From the NCBI GenBank assembly GCA_900100895.1, contig FMTX01000008.1:150961-214960 (forward strand): a DNA stretch of 64,000 nt. The letters are read 5' to 3'. Position 1 is the stretch's first letter. Each line of letters starts with the position of its first letter. Source of the stretch: Lachnospiraceae bacterium YSD2013 (lineage in GTDB: Bacteria; Bacillota; Clostridia; Lachnospirales; Lachnospiraceae). This document shows positions 7,062 through 14,907 of this stretch, piece after piece. The position numbers and the translations under genes are program-made. The notes under the pieces were generated by a model. It was not told the DNA's origin and ran no database searches. It saw only the letters and a list, made by a program, of their open reading frames with translations.

Positions 7062-9053
7062 ATGGAAAACGGTACGCAACGTAAACATGCGAAGATAAAG
7101 AACAAACTGCTGCTCTTTCTTTTGCCGGCGGTAGTAGTTGCTATCTTGGTGCTGGTTATCATTTCGGGTTACTTATCAAGCAGAAGCTTGATTTCTATGG
7201 CAACATCCGAATTGAATTCATCCATTTCGAACCAGGCAGATAATATAGAGGCTTGGCTTAACGAAAATCTTCAGAATTTCAACACCGTTAAACTTCTGGT
7301 AGAAAAGAGCGGAGCGAGTGACGAAGAACTTCAGGCTATGATTGATTCTTGCTACGGCTTCAATTCATACTGTAAGAACGGACCATACATTGCCACCAAG
7401 AGCGGTAAGGTGTTTAAAGCCGAGAATTCTACCAAGGTAATAAATGACGTTACCTCTCAGGAATGGTTTAAGCAGGGTATTACCAGAGTTAACATAGCAT
7501 ACGGCAATACATATAAAGATGCTGACGGTACAAGCGTAATAAGTGCATCGGGTCTTTTGGACGACGGCTCCGGTGAAGTTAAGGTGTTTGCGGCCGACCT
7601 CTCTCTCGATCAGATAAGCATCATAGTTAACTCACGAGTGAAGATGGACAACGCGGCTTCTTTCCTTGTTGATATTACAGACGATACCATACTTGCGCAC
7701 AGAGACTCGGCAAGAGTGTCTACCAAGTTAAGTACCACTGACAGCAACAAGCTGATGGCAGACATTGCCGCTAAGGTTAAGAAGAGAAACTACAACTCGG
7801 TTTCCATGGACAGCAACGTGGTTGCCTTTAAGACCATAGCCGGAACCGACTGGGTGCTTGTTTCTTATGTTGCCGAAAAAACAATTATGAAACATGTCAA
7901 CAAACTCATCATTACGCTTGCAATAATCGGTGCAGTTGCAATCGTGCTCATAGTGCTTATTATCAACTTTGTGGTATCTAAGGTTATCGCTCCCATCGGC
8001 GGTATTACCCAAAATATTACAGACATGTCAGCCGGCGACTTTACCATCGAAGTTGCCCGAAACAGCAATGACGAAATCGGCCTGATGAGTGAGAAGGTAA
8101 GCGAATTCGTGGCTACCATGCGGGGAATGCTTACTTCCATTAACGATGAGTCCATTAAGTTAAAAGAAGAATCCGAGAGCTCCGACAGAGTATCCAAGGA
8201 TATGTATGAAGCTTCTCAGGCTCAGTCGGAAGCTATGCAGAACCTTAACAATACTGTTGACCAGCTGGCTGTAGCCGTTAATGAGATTGCCGAGAATGCT
8301 ACGACGCTTGCCATGGTTGTGGCAGACACAAGAGACAACTCGCAGCAGGCCAATAACAGCATGAAAGAAACTGTTGAAATCAGCCGTAACGGTAAGAAGG
8401 ATATGGAACAGCTTGCTACGGCAATGCAGGCCATCAAAGAAGGCAATAACGAGCTTGTAGATTCTATCAACGAAGTAGGTAAGGCGTCCGAAGAAATTAC
8501 CAAGATTGTCGGCCTTATCGCAGAGATTGCCGAGGAGACAAATCTTCTTTCGCTGAACGCAAGTATCGAGGCTGCAAGAGCGGGTGAGTCCGGTAAGGGA
8601 TTCGCGGTTGTTGCAACAGAAATCGGTAAGCTGGCTCAGAACTCGGCTCAAAGCGCCGAGAACATTTCAAGGCTTATCAATGACGTAGGCGAAGCAATCA
8701 ACGGAGTTGTAAGGCAGGCAGAGACCAGTGCCAAGAACATAGAAAAGAACAGCGAGCTTATCGATTCCGCTGTTGAGACATTCGACCATATTTACAATAA
8801 CATCGAGAAGTCCAATGAGCTTATCGATTTGATGATACAGGATGTGCAGAAGGTTGACGATGTTGCGACCAGTGTAGCGGCCATCTCCGAAGAGCAGGCT
8901 GCAAGTACCGATGAGATACTTGAGACCAGTAAGCAGATGGTTGAACAGGCCAACAGCATCACCAGAAACAGCCACGACGTAGCGGACAACTCTCACGAAC
9001 TCGCCAAGACTTCCGAGATGCTGACCTCATACGTAAATCAGTTCAGGATTTAA
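7062..9053 (+). CDS. Methyl-accepting chemotaxis protein
   Basis: A 663-residue transmembrane chemoreceptor. A basic N-terminus leads into TM1 (about residues 15-37). An external sensing domain of about 240 residues, of dCache type by its length and F-K-Q-G-I/D-L-S-L-D-Q-I features, is followed by TM2 (about 280-303) and a HAMP linker. The cytoplasmic coiled-coil signalling domain contains the conserved hairpin tip [18 protein letters not shown] with [11 protein letters not shown] after it (near residues 500-530). It would relay a ligand signal to CheA/CheW, which are not in this window. ATG 7062 follows AAAGGAGG (7047-7054). It is 21 bases upstream of a sugar-binding lipoprotein gene, which may deliver its ligand. 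Confidence 0.93.
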   Translation: MENGTQRKHAKIKNKLLLFLLPAVVVAILVLVIISGYLSSRSLISMATSELNSSISNQADNIEAWLNENLQNFNTVKLLVEKSGASDEELQAMIDSCYGFNSYCKNGPYIATKSGKVFKAENSTKVINDVTSQEWFKQGITRVNIAYGNTYKDADGTSVISASGLLDDGSGEVKVFAADLSLDQISIIVNSRVKMDNAASFLVDITDDTILAHRDSARVSTKLSTTDSNKLMADIAAKVKKRNYNSVSMDSNVVAFKTIAGTDWVLVSYVAEKTIMKHVNKLIITLAIIGAVAIVLIVLIINFVVSKVIAPIGGITQNITDMSAGDFTIEVARNSNDEIGLMSEKVSEFVATMRGMLTSINDESIKLKEESESSDRVSKDMYEASQAQSEAMQNLNNTVDQLAVAVNEIAENATTLAMVVADTRDNSQQANNSMKETVEISRNGKKDMEQLATAMQAIKEGNNELVDSINEVGKASEEITKIVGLIAEIAEETNLLSLNASIEAARAGESGKGFAVVATEIGKLAQNSAQSAENISRLINDVGEAINGVVRQAETSAKNIEKNSELIDSAVETFDHIYNNIEKSNELIDLMIQDVQKVDDVATSVAAISEEQAASTDEILETSKQMVEQANSITRNSHDVADNSHELAKTSEMLTSYVNQFRI

Positions 9054-9074
9054 GCGGAAAGGAGGAAGTCAGAT

Positions 9075-10070
9075 ATGAAGAATATTATTAGAAAATCATT
9101 GATAATAGTTATAGCTATGACGCTCCTTGCGTTTACGCTTACAGGCTGCGGCGGCTCCGGCAGTGCGTCGGGAGGCGGTGGCGGCACCAGAATCTTAATG
9201 ACGCTTCACGACGATACAGATACATTCCTTATCACTTTGGTGGATGCTATGACCCAGAAGGCTTCATCCATGGGAATCACTCTTGATATCGTCTACTGCG
9301 CGGGGGACCCGAGTGTACAGAAGCAGCAGGTGGAAAAAGCAGCCGCAGACAAGTACGATGCAATCATATGCCGTCTTGCAGATGCATCGACCATTCTTCA
9401 GATGGAAATTGCGGCAGGCGACGTGCCGATAGTCTTTATTAACAACGAGCCCAGTGCCGACTACCTCAAGGCCGACAAATATGTTTACGTAGGCTCCTAC
9501 GAGCAGGACGCGGGTCGATTCCAGGCTGAGTATATCTGGAACGGTCTCGGTAAGCCATCTAGCCTTAACGTAATCATCCTGGAAGGTCAGAAAGGCCACG
9601 CAGCCGTACCTCAGCGTACCAACGCGGTTAAGTACTTCTTCATGGATCAGGGCGTCAAAGCCAATATCGTATTTGCCGACTATGCTGACTGGTCCGATAC
9701 GGTAGCATACAGCAGACTGGACCAGTTTAAGATAACAGGACAGCCGTTTGACTGCATTATCGCCAATAACGATCCTATGGCGCTTGGTGCCATCGAATGG
9801 CTTAAAGATAACGGATATGATACCAAAAAGGTTCTTGTGGCAGGAATTGATGCTACCGCAGGCGGATGCGACGCCATCAGAAGCGGTGACCTTTATATGA
9901 CTGTTTTACAGGATACCGCCAAGCAGGGTGAAGCGGCAATAGAAAGCGCCGTAACCCTCGCCAAAGGTAAATCGGTATCTAGCCTTGACGGAGCCACAGA
10001 AGACCTTAAGTACGTATGGGTACCTTTCGTACCGATTACACCCGAGAACATCAGCCAGTATATCCATTAA
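9075..10070 (+). CDS. Sugar-binding lipoprotein of the ribose/galactose periplasmic-binding family
   Basis: A 331-residue lipoprotein. The signal ends in lipobox L-T-G-C, followed by a flexible G-S-G-S-A-S-G-G-G-G-G linker and a type I periplasmic-binding-protein fold (Peripla_BP_4). Features seen include Q-K-Q-Q-V-E-K-A near residue 77, N-N-E-P (119-122), Y-V-G-S-Y-E-Q-D-A-G, C-I-I-A-N-N-D-P-M-A-L-G and V-L-V-A-G-I-D-A-T. No permease or ATPase gene adjoins it. Its neighbour is the chemoreceptor 21 bases upstream, so I infer a role in sugar sensing for chemotaxis, or sharing with a transporter encoded elsewhere. Ribosome binding site AAAGGAGG. A terminator follows. Confidence 0.88.
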   Translation: MKNIIRKSLIIVIAMTLLAFTLTGCGGSGSASGGGGGTRILMTLHDDTDTFLITLVDAMTQKASSMGITLDIVYCAGDPSVQKQQVEKAAADKYDAIICRLADASTILQMEIAAGDVPIVFINNEPSADYLKADKYVYVGSYEQDAGRFQAEYIWNGLGKPSSLNVIILEGQKGHAAVPQRTNAVKYFFMDQGVKANIVFADYADWSDTVAYSRLDQFKITGQPFDCIIANNDPMALGAIEWLKDNGYDTKKVLVAGIDATAGGCDAIRSGDLYMTVLQDTAKQGEAAIESAVTLAKGKSVSSLDGATEDLKYVWVPFVPITPENISQYIH

Positions 10071-10087
10071 TTGGGCCAAAGAAAGCG

Positions 10088-10121
10088 CACCGCCGGAGAG
10101 AAATCTTCGGCGGTGTTTTTG
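10088..10121 (+). terminator. Intrinsic terminator
   Basis: CACCGCCGGAG pairs with CTTCGGCGGTG, followed by TTTTT. Ends the chemoreceptor/sugar-binding unit. Confidence 0.85.
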
Positions 10122-10185
10122 TGTTTGCGGCAAATTGTGGGAGACTGACCGCTGAATCGTCATTTTTTGTCGCAATAAAGTACGA

Positions 10186-10218
10186 TTGATTCACACACGA
10201 ACAGTGTGGTACACTGTT
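10186..10218 (+). promoter_or_regulatory. Promoter with operator-like inverted repeat before the LytTR pair
   Basis: TTGATT (10186-10191), an 18-bp spacer and TACACT (10210-10215). A perfect inverted repeat AACAGTG-N5-CACTGTT (10200-10218) covers the -10 element, where a bound protein would block or modulate initiation. LytTR proteins usually bind direct repeats, so the binder may be another regulator. Confidence 0.55.
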
Positions 10219-10251
10219 AATCGTACATAATTGGGAGGCTGTTTGTATTTA

Positions 10252-10950
10252 ATGAATGTGGCGATATGTGACGACAATAAGAGTTATAGGGACGATATTC
10301 GAAAAGTATGTGAGAAGGTGAGAGACCGCTCTGACATATCTTTTGGTATCTGCGAATTTGAGTCGGTTAAGGCGGTCAAGAAGCTACTCAGCCGCGTGGA
10401 CATTCTCCTTCTTGATATAGAAATGGGCGATGAAAACGGTATATCGCTCAAAAACTATATCGAAGAAAACAGACTTGATATAATAATCATTTTTGTATCG
10501 GGATATACGGATTACGTGATGGATTCTTTTGGCCTCAATGTAATGGGGTTTGTACAAAAAGACGATATTGCGTCGGCGCTTCCCAGAATGCTTCAGAAAG
10601 CGCTGGAAATGCGAAGCGAAAGCGATGTATATCTTGCGGGGATTGCCGTTAAGAACATAAGATTCGTGACGGCAGAAGGTGTCTATGCCAAGCTGATTCT
10701 TGAGGATGATAATTCCAAGCTTCACAGAGAGAGTATGTCGGCTATCGAAGAGAAACTGGCCGGGTATGATTTCTGCAGAATTCACAGGAGCACGATAGTC
10801 AATCTTGCCTATGTTGATAAAATCGACAATGTGCAAGATGGTGGCAAGTGCGCAATTGTAGGGAAAGAACACCTCAAAATATCCGACAAATATTATCGCA
10901 CATTCAAAGATCGATTTTCCGAATACTGTCGCAGAAAGGCGGTGTACTGA
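10252..10950 (+). CDS. LytTR-family response regulator
   Basis: A 232-residue two-component response regulator. The receiver domain (1-120) starts M-N-V-A-I-C-D-D-N and has the phospho-acceptor in I-L-L-L-D-I-E-M-G-D-E-N-G (Asp near residue 53). V-S-G-Y-T-D supplies the conserved Ser/Thr, and V-Q-K-D-D the Lys. The C-terminal LytTR DNA-binding domain (about 130-230) contains C-R-I-H-R-S-T-I-V-N-L-A-Y-V. Such AlgR/AgrA-type regulators usually control cell-surface, peptide-signalling or bacteriocin genes. The start is uncertain: ATG 10252 gives the canonical N-terminus but lies 13 bases from GGGAGG, and TTG 10243 is an alternative. The stop overlaps the kinase start by one base. Confidence 0.9.
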   Translation: MNVAICDDNKSYRDDIRKVCEKVRDRSDISFGICEFESVKAVKKLLSRVDILLLDIEMGDENGISLKNYIEENRLDIIIIFVSGYTDYVMDSFGLNVMGFVQKDDIASALPRMLQKALEMRSESDVYLAGIAVKNIRFVTAEGVYAKLILEDDNSKLHRESMSAIEEKLAGYDFCRIHRSTIVNLAYVDKIDNVQDGGKCAIVGKEHLKISDKYYRTFKDRFSEYCRRKAVY

Positions 10951-12218
10951 TGAAAGGCCTTCTCATGATTTACGCATGGGGCATCATTGAGTCTTTAAAA
11001 ATCTTTATTATTTTTCGCTTCATTTTAGGTTTTCAGCCGGTCAAGAAACTGTACGCGCATTTAGTTTTTCTTTTTCCGTTGGTTATAATGCCGATAGTGG
11101 TGTCTTACAGGGGAGACATGTTAAGCGTATATAAGCTTATATGGTTTGTTCTTTTTCCTGTCGTGTTCTTTGCGGGTAGAGTGGGTATCAAGGTATCAAT
11201 TTCGATGCTTTCAATCAGCGTGGTAGCGGTTATAGACCTCACCATTAACAATATCCTGATATTTATGAATTATCCGCCGGCCACGGGTTATGGATGGAGA
11301 GATGCCGTGTCGATACCCGTTCTTGCTTTGCTGGCATTTTGCGTAAGAAAGCATCGCAAAGAAATACATGAGATGATTTGTAAGGATGATGTAAAGATTA
11401 ACCTTAGCATTCCCATAATTTCGCTCATGGCCTTTTTGTGGGTGGGGATAATGCAGTATCTTTTTACGGAACAGCCTAATAACCGGCTGCTTCTGTATGC
11501 AGGATTTTTAAGCGTCATCATAGCAGCGATGTTCATATTGATTTCTGTCTGGAGCATGTATCAGCGTAACAAACTGACGCTCATGCAGGAGCGTAACGAG
11601 TACCAGAACAGAATAATCGAGTTAAACCGTCGGCATGTGGACTTTCTGCTCGAGAGTGAGGGAGAGCTTCGAAGCTTCAGGCATGATTTCAAGAACCATC
11701 TTCTGATGATAGGCAATCTGGCCAAAGAAAGCGATGACACTGCCGTAGCAGACTATATAGACGGTATATACGGCAAATACGACTTCATTAAATACGTTAA
11801 TACCAACAACAGAGTGGCTGATATTTTTGTCAACAAGCTTATTCAGGAGTTTAAGAATGATGAGACTTTTGAATACACTGCTGTCGGCAGATTTCCCGAT
11901 AATATGCCGATTGATTACGTTGACATGAGTATCTTAATGTCCAATCTTACAGACAATGTGGCGGAAGCTTTTAACAAGGTGAGCGGAAGAAAGCAGTTTG
12001 ATCTGGAAATATCGCACTACAAGAATCATGTCTTTATCGATATGAGAAATTCTGCTGCGCAAAGCGACGCCAACCTGGTTTCGGACAAGAAACAACCCGG
12101 CCATGGGCTTGGAATAGGTAAGATTCGTGAGACGGTCGAGAAGTATGACGGAAGTTGTGAATGGATATACAAGGACGGCTGCATGAACGTAAGAATTGAA
12201 ATGATTTCGGAGGCTTAG
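10950..12218 (+). CDS. AgrC-type sensor histidine kinase (GHKL ATPase)
   Basis: A 422-residue membrane sensor kinase. Six or so hydrophobic helices fill residues 1-210, with little soluble sensor between them, as in AgrC/ComD receptors for peptides. A coiled coil (about 212-240) leads to the H-box S-F-R-H-D-F-K-N-H (His near 249), a weak N-box L-M-S-N-L-T-D-N-V-A-E-A-F and the G-box G-H-G-L-G-I-G-K-I. These match the HATPase_c_5/GHKL group without a standard HisKA domain. It pairs with the LytTR regulator, whose TGA overlaps its ATG. The stop codon lies in the loop of the gene's own terminator. A 24-codon frame with an excellent ribosome binding site lies about 200 bases downstream; whether it encodes a signal peptide is unknown. 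Confidence 0.88.
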   Translation: MKGLLMIYAWGIIESLKIFIIFRFILGFQPVKKLYAHLVFLFPLVIMPIVVSYRGDMLSVYKLIWFVLFPVVFFAGRVGIKVSISMLSISVVAVIDLTINNILIFMNYPPATGYGWRDAVSIPVLALLAFCVRKHRKEIHEMICKDDVKINLSIPIISLMAFLWVGIMQYLFTEQPNNRLLLYAGFLSVIIAAMFILISVWSMYQRNKLTLMQERNEYQNRIIELNRRHVDFLLESEGELRSFRHDFKNHLLMIGNLAKESDDTAVADYIDGIYGKYDFIKYVNTNNRVADIFVNKLIQEFKNDETFEYTAVGRFPDNMPIDYVDMSILMSNLTDNVAEAFNKVSGRKQFDLEISHYKNHVFIDMRNSAAQSDANLVSDKKQPGHGLGIGKIRETVEKYDGSCEWIYKDGCMNVRIEMISEA

Positions 12219-12231
12219 GCCTCCGATTTTT
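12207..12231 (+). terminator. Terminator overlapping the kinase stop codon
   Basis: TCGGAGGC (12207-12214) and GCCTCCGA (12219-12226) form a perfect 8-bp stem with loop TTAG, followed by TTTTT. The stop codon TAG (12216-12218) is in the loop. Confidence 0.85.
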
Positions 12232-12292
12232 GCATAAATATTTACGAATTTACGGGTTTCGTAACAAAAAAAGCCTACTCACAACATTACGC

Positions 12293-12322
12293 TTGAGAAG
12301 TGGCAAGCAGGCGGGCTATAGT
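12293..12322 (+). promoter_or_regulatory. Candidate promoter of the structured RNA region
   Basis: TTGAGA (12293-12298), an 18-bp spacer and TATAGT (12317-12322). The predicted transcript would begin near 12329 and run through two hairpins (CTTAA-TCGG-TTAAG near 12353 and CGGGC/GCCCG near 12376-12397) into a short frame at 12423. Confidence 0.5.
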
Positions 12323-12422
12323 AAATGTAGGTAAAGGGGAAGGGCCCAAAATAGCTTAATCGGTTAAGTGGACTCGGGCGAACAGTGCACAGCCCGAAAA
12401 AAACGGAGGAGGATTGAACAGT

Positions 12423-12497
12423 ATGTATTACACAATGGACATAGGATTTGTAAGTGACATTATTCGTATTCTTTTAACAGGAAAGGGTAGACCTTAA
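12423..12497 (+). CDS. Candidate 24-residue peptide downstream of the LytTR/AgrC pair
   Basis: A 24-codon frame preceded by GGAGGAGG at good spacing. It reads MYYTMDIGFVSDIIRILLTG then K-G-R-P. The middle is moderately hydrophobic and the C-terminus basic. It lies after a candidate promoter and structured leader and before a strongly structured stretch (12538-12703) that has no gene. It could be a regulatory leader peptide, a small secreted or membrane peptide, or a chance frame. It does not match the two leader peptides at 3886 and 12792. Ribosome binding site quality is the main support. Confidence 0.45.
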   Translation: MYYTMDIGFVSDIIRILLTGKGRP

Positions 12498-12537
12498 TTA
12501 ACACAGTACTTTTATTTATCCGGGGAGATTCAAATAT

Positions 12538-12703
12538 ATGTGGCCCGACTAAAGGGGTCGTCGCAAGACTCCTTTAGTACGGGTACGTAAGCTCTTCGAT
12601 ATAGAATATAAAGTAAAATATGGGAGCATATAGCCATAGCCCGCCACATTCCTTCTAAAACATTCCTCAATGATAGTCTTCGCTCCCGGGACTATCAGAG
12701 GAA
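12538..12703 (+). ncRNA. Candidate structured noncoding RNA, class unknown
   Basis: Several stable helices are visible and no credible protein frame covers the stretch. P1 pairs ATGTGGC (12538-12544) with GCCACAT (12643-12649). Inside it, a 12-bp helix pairs 12548-12559 with 12567-12578 (one G-U pair), extended by CCCG/CGGG across one bulged A. A third arm may pair GCTC (about 12591-12594) with GAGC (12624-12627), giving a three-way junction. A separate 14-bp hairpin pairs TTCCTC and TGATAGTC (12663-12678) with GACTATCA and GAGGAA (12690-12703). No T-run follows. I do not recognise any riboswitch or ncRNA consensus. The strand is assumed from the upstream promoter. Confidence 0.4.
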
Positions 12704-12732
12704 GTCTTCCGGCATTTAGCCTCAAACAATCG

Positions 12733-12761
12733 TTGACAAGTGAAATTTACCCGTGTATATT
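12733..12761 (+). promoter_or_regulatory. Consensus promoter of attenuator 2
   Basis: TTGACA (12733-12738), a 17-bp spacer and TATATT (12756-12761). The transcript would begin near 12768, about 24 bases before the leader peptide. The geometry is the same as in attenuator 1. Confidence 0.8.
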
Positions 12762-12791
12762 GAAACCATCATCGATGAAAGGAGCAGCTTG

Positions 12792-12875
12792 ATGCAGAAG
12801 TTTTCGATTGAAAACAGATATTACGAATCTTATGCAATGCATATTTATATGGATTGCTATTTTTGTATATCGTGA
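12792..12875 (+). CDS. 27-residue leader peptide of attenuator 2
   Basis: A 27-codon frame with AAAGGAG 8 bases upstream. It begins MQKFSIENRYYESYAMHIYM and ends in D-C-Y-F-C-I-S. The first nine residues match the pattern of the leader at 3886 (M-x-[RK]-F-S-[VI]-[DE]-x-R) while the rest is unrelated. It lies between a consensus promoter and an intrinsic terminator, then the kinase-GNAT gene. I infer that ribosome stalling on this peptide controls terminator formation. Confidence 0.7.
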   Translation: MQKFSIENRYYESYAMHIYMDCYFCIS

Positions 12876-12892
12876 TTTCAACCGGACAAGAG

Positions 12893-12901
12893 CAGTAAGC
12901 T
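12893..12901 (+). promoter_or_regulatory. Shared CAGTAAGCT element of attenuator 2
   Basis: The same nine bases occur at 3998-4006 in attenuator 1, in both cases between leader stop and terminator. Likely part of the switching structure. Confidence 0.45.
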
Positions 12902-12924
12902 ATCTTAACAAGCAGTTTATTAAG

Positions 12925-12959
12925 ACCACTTATCTTGAAAGGTAAGTGGTTATTTTTTT
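12925..12959 (+). terminator. Attenuator terminator upstream of the kinase-GNAT gene
   Basis: ACCACTTATCTT (12925-12936) pairs with AAGGTAAGTGGT (12939-12950), one G-U, followed by a run of T to 12959. The downstream start codon is 22 bases further. Confidence 0.85.
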
Positions 12960-12981
12960 AGCCAAAGAAAGGGAGCAGGTT

Positions 12982-14031
12982 ATGGATTTAATTCTAATTA
13001 TCGGAAGCGGAGCCGTCGGCAAAATGACTGTCGGCCAGGAGCTTATGAAAATCACGGATTTAAGACTCTTTCACAATCATATGACGATTGAGCCTGTTAT
13101 TGAAATCTGGGGATATTTTAACGGCGCGGCGGTAAATAAACTCAGAGACGTGGTCTTTGATGAGTTTATCAAAAGCGATAACGTGGGTATGATATTTACT
13201 TACATGTGGGCGTTTGATGAGCAAAGTGACTGGGACTATGTTAAGTATGTGACCGACAAGTTCGAGGCAACAGGCGGAACAGTGTATTACGTGGAGCTTG
13301 TGGCGGATCAGGCAGTGAGACTTGAGCGCAACAAGTCAGAGAACCGCTTGAAAAATAAAGCATCCAAAAGAGATGTTCAGGTATCCGAGGAGCGTATGTT
13401 AAGAGAGGAGACCAAGTACAGAATCGTCAGCAGAGACGGGGAGATTCCCTTTAAGAACTACATAAAGATTGATAATACTAATCGCGAGCCTGCGGACGTG
13501 GCAAGGGAGATAAAAGAATACTTTAAGCTCCCCGACAAGGTCATTACCGACGTCTACAGAATGATTAAGATTGACCCGATTAAGCCGCAGGAGATAGAAA
13601 TCCTTCACGAGATGCAGATTAGAAGCTTCATGCCGCTGTATGAGAAGTATCATGACGAGGGTTCGCCTGCGATAGAGCCGATTGAGAAGCTTAAAGCAAG
13701 AGAAGAGATGGATAACAGAAAGTATTATTTCATAACATATCAGGGAGCTCGTGTCGGCGCGGTAAATATCGGTCACAGAACCGGCGAAGCTGATATCTTT
13801 TGGATTTCGCCCATATTTGTAGATCCCAAGTATCAGAACAAGGGCATCGCGCAGGCTGCAATTCATAAGATTTTCACGATGTTTCCGGAAGCCAAAGAAT
13901 GGTGCCTTGACACAATACTTCAGGAGCCCGGTAACTGCCACTTGTATGAGAAGTGCGGATTTAAGCGGACAGGAGAAGAGAAGGTAATCAACGATGCGAT
14001 GACATTGATAGATTACGTTAAGAAGATGTAA
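12982..14031 (+). CDS. P-loop kinase fused to a GNAT acetyltransferase
   Basis: A 349-residue two-domain protein. Residues 1-185 form a P-loop kinase of the shikimate-kinase-like group: L-I-I-G-S-G-A-V-G-K-M-T-V-G with Walker A at 8-15, then L-F-H-N-H-M-T-I-E-P. Residues about 193-349 form a GNAT fold, with acetyl-CoA loop V-D-P-K-Y-Q-N-K-G-I-A-Q-A-A-I near 284-298 and the late L-Y-E-K-C-G-F motif. Substrates are unknown; fused phosphotransferase and acetyltransferase domains recall drug-modifying enzymes, but the domain families and order differ from AAC(6')-APH(2''). ATG 12982 follows AAAGAAAGGGAG. An upstream in-frame GTG (12946) lies inside the terminator and is rejected. Promoter, leader peptide and terminator upstream imply inducible expression. 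Confidence 0.82.
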   Translation: MDLILIIGSGAVGKMTVGQELMKITDLRLFHNHMTIEPVIEIWGYFNGAAVNKLRDVVFDEFIKSDNVGMIFTYMWAFDEQSDWDYVKYVTDKFEATGGTVYYVELVADQAVRLERNKSENRLKNKASKRDVQVSEERMLREETKYRIVSRDGEIPFKNYIKIDNTNREPADVAREIKEYFKLPDKVITDVYRMIKIDPIKPQEIEILHEMQIRSFMPLYEKYHDEGSPAIEPIEKLKAREEMDNRKYYFITYQGARVGAVNIGHRTGEADIFWISPIFVDPKYQNKGIAQAAIHKIFTMFPEAKEWCLDTILQEPGNCHLYEKCGFKRTGEEKVINDAMTLIDYVKKM

Positions 14032-14039
14032 GAATGGCA

Positions 14040-14079
14040 GAAAAAAGTCGGAGACCGATGGTAGCCATCGTCCTCCGAC
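14040..14079 (-). terminator. Terminator between converging genes, mainly for the minus-strand gene
   Basis: GTCGGAG/CTCCGAC and GATGG/CCATC form a long stem. On the minus strand it is followed by TTTTTT (plus-strand A-run 14040-14046). On the plus strand only a weak T-run follows. Confidence 0.75.
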
Positions 14080-14095
14080 CTTTGGTGCCTATTAT

Positions 14096-14731
14096 TTAAG
14101 CGATGTTACGAAGCTTTGCAAGGAAATCTTCCACTGAAAGGGCCTCAACTTTAATAGGCTTGAAAGGTTTCTCTGCCTCTTCTTTTTCGCGTATGTCTCG
14201 TTCTTTTAAGGATTTCTTCTCGGGTTTTTCTGTGTCTGTGGCTTTTGCTTGTTCAGCCTTTTCTTCGGCAACTTTCTTAATATCCGCGAAAATCTTTATT
14301 TCTCCGCTATCCTTAACAGAGAAGCTGATTAGGTCGGCATAGAAATTGCCTGTTGCGTTTTCGCCCAAAAGCGATGCGAAGCCTGTGTCCTGGGTAATCT
14401 TGTCGGACATCTCCACAATCGTGTCTAAGTGGCCGAGTTTTTCTTTGGCATAATTCTCGTTATCAGCCATTTTCTCGAGTTCTTCTGCATCAAAGATTAC
14501 CGAATACTCTTTGTCGGTATCGGTGGCAAGAGCTCTTAAGTCCTTACCGCTTGCAACCTGAAAGTCGAAGTCGGGTCTTTCTTCTCTTAACTTAGCAAGA
14601 AAATCTGCCGCTTTTTTAGAGAGTTTGCCTTCGCCGTTTTTTGCCTTTACGCCTCCTGCACGCTTGGCGTTGTCGGTATGTACGGCGTCTAAGTTGTTGT
14701 TACCTTTTGAATAACCGTTTATACCTACCAT
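14096..14731 (-). CDS. DUF6033-like protein
   Basis: A 211-residue soluble protein that begins M-V-G-I-N-G-Y-S-K-G-N-N-N. It has L-S-K-K-A-A-D-F-L-A-K-L (about 37-48), Y-S-V-I-F-D-A-E-E-L-E-K-M-A-D-N-E-N-Y-A-K-E-K-L (about 77-100), then a short conserved core and a long charged Lys/Glu tail (about 155-200). The core resembles DUF6033 proteins common in Lachnospiraceae, whose function is not established; I judged this by eye. No signal peptide or membrane segment. AGGAGG precedes the ATG at 14731. It stands alone, pointing toward the kinase-GNAT gene and sharing a terminator with it. Confidence 0.75.
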   Translation of the reverse strand: MVGINGYSKGNNNLDAVHTDNAKRAGGVKAKNGEGKLSKKAADFLAKLREERPDFDFQVASGKDLRALATDTDKEYSVIFDAEELEKMADNENYAKEKLGHLDTIVEMSDKITQDTGFASLLGENATGNFYADLISFSVKDSGEIKIFADIKKVAEEKAEQAKATDTEKPEKKSLKERDIREKEEAEKPFKPIKVEALSVEDFLAKLRNIA

Positions 14732-14907
14732 GCTTGTTCCTCCTTGACAAATTCGAAATCCTTTTCAAACGGAAAGTATAGGCAGTATCATACTATCAAA
14801 AACGAATTAGCGAGTTCTTAACAATTATTAATATTGAAATATATGGATTGACAAATATACTATCGAATATTCACAATAATATATAGTGATAGTAAAGAGG
14901 AAACACT

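Noticed and set aside
12345..12400. Stretch resembling a tRNA D-arm (AGCTTAATCGGTTAAG)
   Set aside because: No acceptor stem, anticodon arm or T-arm could be placed around it; read instead as a small UCGG-loop hairpin.
12538..12703. c-di-GMP, glycine or 6S RNA as identity of the structured region
   Set aside because: The conserved cores I know for these classes are not present; left as unclassified structure.
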